Below are positions 45,794 through 56,108 of a DNA stretch of 64,000 nucleotides, in pieces. The position numbers were made by a program, and so were the translations under genes. Numbering within the stretch: position 1 is the first letter of the stretch; every line of letters begins with the position of its first letter. Source of the DNA: RPQJ01 sp963793005 (lineage in GTDB: Bacteria; Pseudomonadota; Gammaproteobacteria; Steroidobacterales; Steroidobacteraceae). The notes under the pieces were generated by a model. That model did no database searches. It was not told the origin of the DNA and worked only from the letters and a program-made list of their open reading frames with translations. Location: assembly GCA_963793005.1 (NCBI GenBank), contig CAWBYP010000002.1, forward strand, positions 1,116,001 to 1,180,000, written 5' to 3'.

Positions 45794-47752
45794 TCAGCCG
45801 AAGAACTGCCCCCACAGCGCCACGAAGATGCCAACCGCACACGCGAGGCCGACGGCTACGGCAATGAAGCCGAACACGTAGGCAGCGCGCAGGTTTGATT
45901 TCTCCGGCGCCGGCACCAGGAACTTCTCCAGCTGCTTCGTCTCCACCAGCCGCTGGTATTCGAGCGGTCGCTCCTCCTTGAATTTCTCGAGCGGCATGGC
46001 GCCCGTGAAGATCACCGGATCCATCGGGAACGATTCCGGACGCAGGTGCGTGTGGAAGAAGTGGAATATGAAGATGAAGCCCGTGGCCAGCAGCGCTTCG
46101 TCGCTGTGGATGATGTAGGCGGCATTCAGGACCCAGCCCGGCACGTACTGGGCGAAGAAGCCCGGGAACCAGAGCATCAGGCCCGAGACGCCGATCATCG
46201 CCACACCCCAGAAGACCGCGAGGTAGTCGAACTTCTCCCAGTACGCCCAGCGGTCGATCTGCGGCCGCTTGCCGATGTACAGGAAGTACTTGATGTTGCC
46301 CCAGAAGTCCTGGACGTCCTTCAGGTTTGGCACCATCGAACGCCAGCCCCAGAAGAAGCCCTTCTCACCCTTGACGAAGGCTCCATGCATCACCATCAGC
46401 AGGTGCACTGCGAAGTAGCCGAAGGTCACGATCGCAGCGAAGCGGTGGATCAGGCCGGCTGCCTGCGGCCCGCCCAGCACTGCCATCATGTCGCCGGCCC
46501 AGGGTGCAATCGCGAACTTGAGCGGCAGGCCCGTGATAGCGAGCAGCAGGAAGCTCACCACGATGCTCACGTGCAGCCAGATCTGAGCATTGCTGAAACG
46601 CTTGATGTATGGCCCTTCGCCGCCATGGCCCGACTTGTACTCGCCGCGCATCTTGCCGACCAGCGCGCGCTGCAGCCACAGGAAATCGTGGGCGAAGAAG
46701 AACGCGAACACGCCGAGCAGCAGCCCGGTCATGAAGAGATAAATCCAGCGGATCTCCCAGCGCGTCGACGGGTCGTGCGGCAGGACGTGCGGATCGAAGG
46801 TCATGAAGCCCGCGCTTGCCACTTCCTTCTCGTGACACTTTCCGCAGGTCGCGACAAGATTCGCGGGATTTACGCTCGAGCGCGGATCGCTCACCGGCAG
46901 GTTCTGGTGCGGCGTGTGGCAGTCGGAGCACATAGCCACCGACGTCCAGCCGAGCGCAGTCGCCTTGCCGTGGAAGCTGTCGCGGAAACTCTCGATACCC
47001 TCCTCGTGGCAGTTGCCGCACTGCCCCGGGAAGTGCTTGCGCATCGCCGCGGACGTAGGATCGTTCACGGAATGCTCGTCCATGTGGCAGGTCGTGCATA
47101 CAGGGCCGTCCTTGCCTTCCTTCCAGAACTGGCCGTGCGTGCTCTGGTCCTGCCAGACCTTCAGCACCGTCGTATGACAGGCGCCACAGGTCTCAGGGGA
47201 TTTCTTGTGGCCGGTCTTCGCGTCCGGGTTGCCGATCGCCTGGATGCTGTGCGAACCGTGGCAATCGCTGCAGGTGGGCGCCGATGTGGTCAGGCCAGAC
47301 TTGATCAGGCCTACGCCATGCACGCTCTTCTCGAAGCCGGGCAGGACCTCGTCGTGGCATTTGCCGCAGGTCCGGATCTGGCCGAGATGTGACACGCGCG
47401 CGTCGGAATCACCGTGCAGTCCCACTGCATGGCCGGGTCCGTGGCACTTCTTGCAGCTGTGCTTGTCGTGGATGCTCTTGGCAAGCTGCTTTGCAGCCAT
47501 GCGGTGGCAGCCGGCGCAGATCTGTTCACCGGTCAGCTTCTGGTCGTCGGGCAGAGCATCGTGCGGCGTCGAAGTGATGTTCGTGTGGCAGTCGGCGCAG
47601 CCCTGGTCGGCGTGGGCCGCAGACTGCAACGTCACGTCGTCGTGGCACTTCGTGCAGGCTGCGTCGTCGGCCCAGGCAGCCGGACCGGCAAGCAGTCCCG
47701 CGCAGAGCACGAGGAAGTACCAGGACGAAAATCGCGGCAGGCGCATGGGCAT
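45794..47752 (-). CDS. Fused multiheme cytochrome c / diheme cytochrome b (CbcL-like)
   Basis: A 652-residue inner-membrane fusion. A signal peptide is followed by a periplasmic domain with eleven CxxCH motifs (CTKCH, CADCH, CAGCH, CKKCH, CGKCH, CSDCH, CGACH, CTTCH, CGNCH, CSDCH, CGKCH). From about residue 325 a cytochrome b561-like/HydC domain with five or six helices and paired His (LHVSIVV, HRFAAIV, YFAVHLLMVMH, FIFHFFHTHL) follows. This is the architecture of Geobacter CbcL, a menaquinol oxidase used for low-potential extracellular acceptors. GGGAG precedes the ATG at 47752. It is the first gene of the second cytochrome block. Confidence 0.88.
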   Translation of the reverse strand: MPMRLPRFSSWYFLVLCAGLLAGPAAWADDAACTKCHDDVTLQSAAHADQGCADCHTNITSTPHDALPDDQKLTGEQICAGCHRMAAKQLAKSIHDKHSCKKCHGPGHAVGLHGDSDARVSHLGQIRTCGKCHDEVLPGFEKSVHGVGLIKSGLTTSAPTCSDCHGSHSIQAIGNPDAKTGHKKSPETCGACHTTVLKVWQDQSTHGQFWKEGKDGPVCTTCHMDEHSVNDPTSAAMRKHFPGQCGNCHEEGIESFRDSFHGKATALGWTSVAMCSDCHTPHQNLPVSDPRSSVNPANLVATCGKCHEKEVASAGFMTFDPHVLPHDPSTRWEIRWIYLFMTGLLLGVFAFFFAHDFLWLQRALVGKMRGEYKSGHGGEGPYIKRFSNAQIWLHVSIVVSFLLLAITGLPLKFAIAPWAGDMMAVLGGPQAAGLIHRFAAIVTFGYFAVHLLMVMHGAFVKGEKGFFWGWRSMVPNLKDVQDFWGNIKYFLYIGKRPQIDRWAYWEKFDYLAVFWGVAMIGVSGLMLWFPGFFAQYVPGWVLNAAYIIHSDEALLATGFIFIFHFFHTHLRPESFPMDPVIFTGAMPLEKFKEERPLEYQRLVETKQLEKFLVPAPEKSNLRAAYVFGFIAVAVGLACAVGIFVALWGQFFG

Positions 47753-47896
47753 GAACGTGCACTCCCTTGTTATCAGCGCACGGGCGCATGATCCGCGCCT
47801 CGCAACGCAGCCGGCAGCCGTTCATTCCACTACGCGCAAGTACGTATGGCCCCCGGCACGTGGCCAGGGACCATTCAGGCGCTCCTGCTCTGCGCT

Positions 47897-49633
47897 TCAG
47901 GTACCTGCCTGCTTGACCCCCTTGCCGGCCACACGGCGTAATCGCGGCGCGATTATGAGCGCGGCACCGAACAGCGCCATCGCGATGAAAAGTGTCGCGG
48001 GGCGCGAGTGCTTGAAGTCCTGGCCCGCCATCTTGATGCCGATTGCCACCAGCAGTGGGTAGACCAGCCACGAACACTCGCGGAAGCGCGGTTGTCGCCC
48101 GATCCACGCGACCAGCAGCGTGGCCAGCGACAGCACGACCGTCGTGACGGTCGCCAGCACGCCATTGGCTACGCTGCCGTCCGGCAGGCCGCCGACAAGC
48201 GGTGCGACGAAACCTGTCACACAGGCGGAAGAAGCTGCGAAGAACACCAGGATGATCACGAGCCTGAGCCCGCTCGCGACCTCGTCGCCCTTTTCATTCC
48301 TGCGTGCGGCCGCGAAACCGACCGACAGCGCGCCTGCGACCAGCACGACTACCATGGCGGCTGAGGGCAGGATCCATGGGCCTTCTGCCGACGCCGCAAT
48401 CGTTCGCAGGCAATAGCCCAGCGTGCCGGATACGATGCCGGCCGCAAGCAGGTAGGCCGCGGCATGCACCAGCATGAACGACCGCCCGAAGCGCGACCAC
48501 AGCGCAGCCGCTAGCGCGGCGAGCGCGGCGAATACCACCCCAAGCCAGCGTTGCCCGACTACCAGCGTGAAGCCTGCCAGCACGTACACGAGCGCCAGCG
48601 TAGTGTAGTAGTAGACGTTGGTTCCCTTGTCCTTGCGCCTGTCCAGGAATACGACAGCCACGCCGTAGCTGGCCGCCCCGAACGCGAGGCAGACGAGCCC
48701 GAGCGCGGCGGGAACGATGCCGGTAACCTCCGTCAGGTACAGTGCGCCGCCGAAACCAACGACCAGGGCCGCGGCGGTCTGGGCAACCTCGAACGGGACG
48801 ACGTTGCGGCCCCTGATCAGCGTCCGGATTGCGATGCTTCCGACATAGGCGCCGAGCAACAGGAACTGAAGCAGAATGGCAACCTCTGGCGTGTCGTGCT
48901 GCTCGGGGGCCAGGACACGCATTGTCACACCGACCACGGCCACGTTGGCTGCGAGCGCGGCCGGCCAGCGAAGACCCCACCAGTCCAGCGAGTAGCCAAA
49001 CCACAGTGTCGCCACACCGAGCGCAATCAGGAAGCAGGCGAACGGCGCCACCGCACCGGTCTGCACCAGCAAGGCAGCGCTGGTCGAGATCGCCGCGATC
49101 ACGGTGATCCACCCCACCACCCGCAGCCGCCGGTGCCAGGCAACGACCAGCATGGCCGCGGTGAGCCCTGCGACGGCGAGCGCGCTCGTCACGCCACCGA
49201 GCACCTTGAACCTCGTCGCCGCCTCTACCAGCAGCGGATAGGCGATCATTGCCGCGGCCAGCGCGTGGAATATCGCGCTCGGCACCTGCCGTCGCCCGCC
49301 TGCGCGATCGGCGAAAAACAGCCAGACCATCGCGTAGGCAAAGCCCACGGAGAGGCCCAGCGGAGGAGCGAGTACATGGGAATCGGTCATGGCTCTAAGG
49401 AAGAACCCGCCCGCCAGGACCAGGAAGAGTCGCCCCACGAGGGACAGCAGCGCGATCGGATCGTAGGGGTTCTTCGCTGGAGCATCCGTCGCCGGCACCT
49501 GGCCGGCCGCGCCTGCACCCGCGGTTGCAGTCTCGCCCCGCGACTCAAGCGCACCGAGCCGCTTTTCCAGCGACAGGACCGACTGTCGAAGCTCAGCGAC
49601 CGTGGACTCGAGACGAGCGGTCCGATCCTCCAT
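47897..49633 (-). CDS. DUF2339-like polytopic membrane protein
   Basis: A 578-residue protein with a short N-terminal coiled coil (residues 1-33) and about sixteen hydrophobic helices. The pattern (coiled coil, then LSLVGRLFLVLAGGFFLRAM) resembles DUF2339 proteins, of unknown function. It is transcribed alone, divergent from uup. No catalytic motif is evident. Confidence 0.65.
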   Translation of the reverse strand: MEDRTARLESTVAELRQSVLSLEKRLGALESRGETATAGAGAAGQVPATDAPAKNPYDPIALLSLVGRLFLVLAGGFFLRAMTDSHVLAPPLGLSVGFAYAMVWLFFADRAGGRRQVPSAIFHALAAAMIAYPLLVEAATRFKVLGGVTSALAVAGLTAAMLVVAWHRRLRVVGWITVIAAISTSAALLVQTGAVAPFACFLIALGVATLWFGYSLDWWGLRWPAALAANVAVVGVTMRVLAPEQHDTPEVAILLQFLLLGAYVGSIAIRTLIRGRNVVPFEVAQTAAALVVGFGGALYLTEVTGIVPAALGLVCLAFGAASYGVAVVFLDRRKDKGTNVYYYTTLALVYVLAGFTLVVGQRWLGVVFAALAALAAALWSRFGRSFMLVHAAAYLLAAGIVSGTLGYCLRTIAASAEGPWILPSAAMVVVLVAGALSVGFAAARRNEKGDEVASGLRLVIILVFFAASSACVTGFVAPLVGGLPDGSVANGVLATVTTVVLSLATLLVAWIGRQPRFRECSWLVYPLLVAIGIKMAGQDFKHSRPATLFIAMALFGAALIIAPRLRRVAGKGVKQAGT

Positions 49634-49782
49634 GGCTCCCCCCTGTGCCCCGCTGTTATCGGTCTGCTGCCTCGCGCGGGACTGCCGTCCGATGACAACA
49701 CCGCGCAGCGCAACAATTCATGAGGAATTCCCGCAGCGCGGTGCTGCGGGCGAGCGCGGGCTGTGCGATCCTCCGCGCCCTC

Positions 49783-51612
<1,830 letters not shown>

Positions 51613-51819
51613 CGGAAGGCATACGCAGCGCGGTCGCCTGCCTGCCAGCGCCCTGGCCGTCCATTGGCCGAGACGATACGCAAAGACGCGCGATAAGCGG
51701 GTGGCGCGTCACTCTTCCTGCACATCACGGCGAACGGATGATTCCTGGTCGCTATATTCGGCCCGGACACCAATTCATTGCGAGGCCGACCGATCGATCT
51801 GGCCGAGAGCAAACGTCTA

Positions 51820-51847
51820 ACGAAGCCCAGAGAAATCTGGGCTTCGT
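51820..51847. terminator. Perfect 12-bp stem with GAAA tetraloop in the leader of the nonaheme gene
   Basis: ACGAAGCCCAGA (51820-51831) pairs with TCTGGGCTTCGT (51836-51847) around GAAA, followed by CGTTTC. It lies 122 bases upstream of the nonaheme start. It may terminate uup transcripts or act as a leader element. The rest of 51613-51969 (about 330 bases) shows no gene. Confidence 0.6.
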
Positions 51848-51969
51848 CGTTTCAGGGCTGGGGAAACGATACGCAGTCTCATTCCGGTTGCTTCGATCCC
51901 CAGGCTTTGACTGACCGCCGTCGCGACAGCGCGCCACACGCCGACCTGTTCCTCGAGGGGGATCTCAAC

Positions 51970-53949
51970 ATGACTCGATCAACCAGCACTTACGCTACAC
52001 CACGCGTCCACTGGATTTTTCTTTTCTGGGCAATGCTGTGCTCGGTGCTGTTCGCCGCCGAGGCCTCGGCGCTGACACTCTCGCCAACCAAGGTGACTGT
52101 GGCCGTTGGCGGCAGCGCCACGGTGAAGATCAGCAACGCACGTGGAGAGATACAGGCCGAGTCCAAGAACACGGCGGTTGTGACGGTATCGCTGTCGAAC
52201 CGGACCAGAAGCGGCGCGACCCTGACCATCCGCGGCGTGGGCACAGGCAGCGCAACTGTCTACGTGCGCGACGCGAGGACCAACAACATCAGCCTGCCGG
52301 TCACCGTGTCCGGCTCGGCCACGAGCAGCAACTGGGTCTACAAGGTCCTGGCGGCCAACGACCTCGGCATGCACTGCGTGGATGCCGATTTCTCCGTGTT
52401 CTCGATACTGCCGCCCTACAACGTTGTCAACTCGCAGGTCGTGCGCCGTACCTCGACCGGCAAGCCGGTGGTCGTGAACGGCTCCGTCGTCAGCCTTCGT
52501 TATGAAGCGGTGACCGACAGCGCAGGATCCACGAACAGCACCAGTCTCGGCGACAAGACCAACTTCTGGACATATGCGAAGCCTTTGTACGGCGCGACGC
52601 TCGCCCCGGGCCAGGGACTGAAGGGCCTGTACATGCCGAAGGAAGCCCCATCGCTCGCGGCACACTCACTGGCGTGGAACACGGAAGGAGGCCTCTTCAA
52701 GGCCGAGGGTGTACCAATCTTCCCGAAGGATGACGCGGGCAACCCGAACCGCTACCCGTTGATGCGGCTCGTGGCAACCGAAAAGGCGACAGGAAAGGAC
52801 GTGGCGTTCGTGGACGTGGTCCTGCCGGTGTCCGAGGAAACGACCTGCTCCGACTGCCACGACGGCGGCGGCGCCGCCACACAGCGCGCGGGCATCACCT
52901 GGTCGGCCGCAGCCGACAAGGAGATCCGCACGCGTGAAAACGTGCTTCTTCTGCATGACAACATGAACGGGACCAGCCTGATGGCGTCGAAGCCCGTGCT
53001 GTGCGCGGGATGCCACTACTCGCCGGCACTGGACCTTGCCGGCACCGGCCCCAGCCCCACGCAACAGCTGCACCGGACCATGTCTTCCGCGATGCACGCG
53101 TATCACAGCAACAAGATGCAGGGTTACACGGACGACTGGGTCCGACTGGGCGGGACACCCGTTACGCAGACGCAGTCCTGCTACACCTGCCACCCTGGCA
53201 GGAACACCAAGTGCCTGCGCGGCGCGATGACGGAAACCGTGAACTGCCAGAACTGCCACGGCAATATGGCCGCCGTGGGCGGAATGACCGCTCTGCAGAC
53301 AGGCGGCAGCATCGACGGCACCAGCGACGGCAAGTCGCGACGTCCGTGGACCGACCTGCCGCGCTGCCAGTCCTGCCACACGGGAGATGCAGTCAACTAT
53401 CTGCAGCTGGACCCGTCGCTGATGGCGTCCGATGGCCTGCGGACGATCGTCGCGTTCGATACGAGTGATGCGTCTGCCTCGCCACGCCTTGCGAACAACA
53501 CGAGGTTCGCCGAGAACAGCGGCAAGCTGTTCCGCTTCAGCAAGGGCCACAGCGGTATCAGCTGCGAAGGCTGTCACAACAGCACGCACGCGATCTGGGC
53601 AAATCCGGTCGACTCGCACAACGACAACGTCGCGGCAAAGGAGCTGCAGGGACACACCGGCACCGTTGCCGAGTGCTCGACCTGCCATGCACCCGGTTCA
53701 CTCGCACTTACGCTGAACGGACCGCACGGCATGCACAATGTCGGGGACTCGCGCTGGACCAGGGGCCACGAGAACCTCGCGAAATCGAACCTGCAGGCCT
53801 GCGCCGCATGCCACGGCAAGAACTACCGCGGCACCGTGCTTTCGAAGACCGCAGCTGGGCGCAGCTGGAGCACGGAATACGGCACGCGCACCGTGTCCAA
53901 GGGCCAGGTCGTGGGTTGCTACGACTGCCATAACGGCCCGAACCCGTAA
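51970..53949 (+). CDS. Nonaheme c-type cytochrome with Big2-like N-terminal domain
   Basis: A 659-residue exported protein. A signal peptide (cleavage near ASA) precedes a bacterial Ig-like (Big2) domain of about 75 residues: LTLSPTKVTVAVGGSATVKI and GVGTGSATVYVRDA. Then comes a block with NDLGMHCVDADFSVFSILPP (LGMHC at residues 132-136), then nine CxxCH sites (CSDCH, CAGCH, CYTCH, CQNCH, CQSCH, CEGCH, CSTCH, CAACH, CYDCH). It is not an MtrA, MtrC or nitrite reductase. The ATG at 51970 follows GAGGGGG. It may be an extracellular or periplasmic electron carrier or reductase; the substrate is unknown. Confidence 0.8.
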   Translation: MTRSTSTYATPRVHWIFLFWAMLCSVLFAAEASALTLSPTKVTVAVGGSATVKISNARGEIQAESKNTAVVTVSLSNRTRSGATLTIRGVGTGSATVYVRDARTNNISLPVTVSGSATSSNWVYKVLAANDLGMHCVDADFSVFSILPPYNVVNSQVVRRTSTGKPVVVNGSVVSLRYEAVTDSAGSTNSTSLGDKTNFWTYAKPLYGATLAPGQGLKGLYMPKEAPSLAAHSLAWNTEGGLFKAEGVPIFPKDDAGNPNRYPLMRLVATEKATGKDVAFVDVVLPVSEETTCSDCHDGGGAATQRAGITWSAAADKEIRTRENVLLLHDNMNGTSLMASKPVLCAGCHYSPALDLAGTGPSPTQQLHRTMSSAMHAYHSNKMQGYTDDWVRLGGTPVTQTQSCYTCHPGRNTKCLRGAMTETVNCQNCHGNMAAVGGMTALQTGGSIDGTSDGKSRRPWTDLPRCQSCHTGDAVNYLQLDPSLMASDGLRTIVAFDTSDASASPRLANNTRFAENSGKLFRFSKGHSGISCEGCHNSTHAIWANPVDSHNDNVAAKELQGHTGTVAECSTCHAPGSLALTLNGPHGMHNVGDSRWTRGHENLAKSNLQACAACHGKNYRGTVLSKTAAGRSWSTEYGTRTVSKGQVVGCYDCHNGPNP

Positions 53950-53965
53950 GCGGCGGCTGTAACCA

Positions 53966-53995
53966 GAGGCCCGGCGACTCGAATCGCCGGGCCTC
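53966..53995. terminator. Hairpin after the nonaheme gene
   Basis: GAGGCCCGGCGA (53966-53977) and TCGCCGGGCCTC (53984-53995) pair perfectly over 12 bases around CTCGAA, 17 bases after the stop. No T run follows. Confidence 0.6.
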
Positions 53996-54012
53996 GTGGC
54001 TGGAGAAAGACC

Positions 54013-54043
54013 AAAAAAAGCGCCCGCGCAGAAGCGCGGGCGC
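54013..54043 (-). terminator. Intrinsic terminator after the octaheme lipoprotein gene
   Basis: On the minus strand GCGCCCGCGC and GCGCGGGCGC form a 10-bp stem with a four-base loop, followed by seven T (54013-54019). It lies 30 bases beyond the stop. Confidence 0.9.
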
Positions 54044-54073
54044 GATGCGTCACAAAAGACGCCAGGGGGTCAA

Positions 54074-55834
54074 TCAGGGCAGCGTCTGCTCGCCACCGCG
54101 GGCCGGGTCCTCGGTCCAGCCGAGTGCCTGCCAGTCGATCTGCGTTCCGAGGTGGCAGTCGTCGCATTGGTTGTTTACGCCCAACGCCTGCGCCTTCGGC
54201 GCGACCTCATGGTCGACCTTCAAGAGCATCACGGTGTCCAGGAACTCGTGTTCGCCCGTGAAGACCTGCACGCCGCCGTTGTAGGCCGGTGAGTAGTTCG
54301 CCCCGTCCTGAAGCGCGAGGGTCCAGTCGAACTTGGCCCAGTAGGGATTCGGGCCGGTGATCGTGCCCCACAGGTGCGGGACCAGCACGGTCTGGTTGTT
54401 CCTGTCGAAGGCCTGGTCGCCGGTCATCTTCTTGAAGGGGTAGATCATCGCGTCCGCATCCTTGTAGCTTGCGGCCGGCGAGGCGAGGTCCATCGGCAGG
54501 CTCGTGTACTTGTCGTTGAATCCCATGACCACCCGGTTCCACTTGCCGTTGTAGTAGCGAAGCTCGGGCCGGACATTGGTACCCCAGGTGAAGCAGCCCT
54601 TCAGCTTGCTGTACGTCCCGCGCTGGGTCACGCCATCTGCAGCGACGCCAGTGGGCGTTGCCGGACACTCGGCCGGCCGCGCATCGAATCCCGCCTGCGA
54701 CCAGCGCCAGTCGGTGTAGGTCGCGACCTTGCGGGCAACTGCCGGGATGTGGCAGGCCTGGCAGGCGAGGCGCGGATGCGAATTGACCGTGTTCGCGGCC
54801 GACGTACCCGCGTGGACACTCGCGGCCGAGCCATGGCAGTCCGAGCACTCCTTCATCACGCCTTCATCGTTCGAATGGAACATGAAGCCGCCTATGCCGT
54901 GCGACAGCACCTCGCCCGCGGCGTCCTTCTTCACCTGGTGGCAGGCCACGCAACTCATGTTGCCGCCCTTCTTCTGCGTGCCGGTCGCGAGCGGATCCAC
55001 GCCCATGTGCACGTCTTCGCTGCGATGCAGGTAGGTGACCGGGTCTGCATTGGGATCCGCCGGCGGCGACAGCGCCATGCGCTTGGACAGGTCGCCGTGC
55101 TTGACGTTGTCGTCACCGCCGGGAAGCGCATGGCAGATCATGCACGCCGCACGCGGGGGAACGCCGCCATTCTGGCCTACGCTCTGCGCCACCGCCTGCA
55201 GGTCGACGGACGGATCGGGCGTGCCGCCCGGCGCCGCCACCTTCTTGTAGGTGCCGGACTGGTCGTGGCAGGCGAGGCAGTCGATGTTCTTCGCGTTCGC
55301 GAAGTCGAAGCTCTTGTCCGTCCAGCCATAGCTGATGTGGCACTGCGAGCAGCGGCCTTCGTTGCTCGGGATCGCCTGGCAGAAGTTGTTGATCAGGTCC
55401 TTCTTGCCGTGGACCTGGCCCTCGAAACCTACCATCTCGGTGACCGGCCCTTCCCACTTCCAGTGGGCGGTGGTCATCACGTCGTCGCCGATCTTGCCGT
55501 GGCAGTTCAGGCACTGGCTGGTGCCCGTGTAGGTATTCTCGGTGAAATAGCCTTTGTGCAGGCTCACCGGGTCGTATCCGCCAGACGGCGTGCGGCAGTC
55601 GAGCACGTCGACCACGCCGTCCTTGTTCACGTCCTCGGTGGCGAGGTCCGCCACGCCGTTCTGGTTCAGGTCCCAGCAATTCAGGCCAGCGTCGCCGGCT
55701 GCACCCGGCGTGCCCGGCGTGCCATTGGTGCCATTCTTGCCGTCGCTGCTCGAACAGCCGACGACGAGGGTCGCGCTGAGCAGCGCCAGGGCGAGCGCGC
55801 GCAGCGTTCGCATATGCAGGTTTCTCATTTCCAT
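54074..55834 (-). CDS. Octaheme tetrathionate reductase-like lipoprotein cytochrome
   Basis: A 586-residue lipoprotein (lipobox VVGC, Cys27). After the cysteine come a collagen-like stretch (GKNGTNGTPGTPGAAGDAG) and Asp/Asn-rich calcium-loop-like repeats (DLNQNGVADLATEDVNKDG). The body has eight CxxCH sites (CLNCH, CSQCH, CLACH, CMICH, CVACH, CSDCH, CQACH, CDDCH) in the order of octaheme tetrathionate reductases, soluble periplasmic enzymes of Shewanella with a lysine-ligated active-site heme that also reduce nitrite and hydroxylamine. The ATG at 55834 has AGGAG eight bases upstream. The sigma-54 promoter and divergent activator suggest inducible expression. Confidence 0.83.
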   Translation of the reverse strand: MEMRNLHMRTLRALALALLSATLVVGCSSSDGKNGTNGTPGTPGAAGDAGLNCWDLNQNGVADLATEDVNKDGVVDVLDCRTPSGGYDPVSLHKGYFTENTYTGTSQCLNCHGKIGDDVMTTAHWKWEGPVTEMVGFEGQVHGKKDLINNFCQAIPSNEGRCSQCHISYGWTDKSFDFANAKNIDCLACHDQSGTYKKVAAPGGTPDPSVDLQAVAQSVGQNGGVPPRAACMICHALPGGDDNVKHGDLSKRMALSPPADPNADPVTYLHRSEDVHMGVDPLATGTQKKGGNMSCVACHQVKKDAAGEVLSHGIGGFMFHSNDEGVMKECSDCHGSAASVHAGTSAANTVNSHPRLACQACHIPAVARKVATYTDWRWSQAGFDARPAECPATPTGVAADGVTQRGTYSKLKGCFTWGTNVRPELRYYNGKWNRVVMGFNDKYTSLPMDLASPAASYKDADAMIYPFKKMTGDQAFDRNNQTVLVPHLWGTITGPNPYWAKFDWTLALQDGANYSPAYNGGVQVFTGEHEFLDTVMLLKVDHEVAPKAQALGVNNQCDDCHLGTQIDWQALGWTEDPARGGEQTLP

Positions 55835-55952
55835 CAGACCACTCCTGGAGTCCTCGCCGCCCGCCGACCCCACCGGGTCGCACAGGCGGTCGATCACGAT
55901 TATTGAGTTGTTGCTACTTTAGAAATCCCTAATAAATCTGCACGTCGGAATA

Positions 55953-55968
55953 TGCATCCGGCGTGCCA
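55953..55968 (-). promoter_or_regulatory. Sigma-54 (-24/-12) promoter of the octaheme lipoprotein gene
   Basis: On the minus strand TGGCACGCCGGATGCA matches the -24 element TGGCACG exactly and the -12 element TTGCA with one mismatch, and GG and GC are ten bases apart. The predicted start near 55941 leaves a leader of about 107 bases. A sigma-54 activator gene is divergent, 140 bases away. Confidence 0.75.
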
Positions 55969-56108
55969 TCACCACGGCCAGCAGCGACGATGATGGAAAT
56001 CAGGGACTTGCCTGCGGCATGCAGCGCACGGCACTCGGCGAGCCACAAATAACCCGCCGTATTTGGCATATACTTTGGCAGTCAACGCCATATTCGACGG
56101 TTACGCCC

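Noticed and set aside
47753..47896. Sigma-54 promoter upstream of the CbcL-like gene
   Set aside because: Candidate GG and GC pairs have wrong spacing (12 rather than 10 bases).
56041..56108. Sigma-54 promoter upstream of the activator gene itself
   Set aside because: TGGCATATACTTTGGCA lacks the GC at ten bases from GG. A TATACT -10-like hexamer is present instead, so sigma-70 transcription is more likely.
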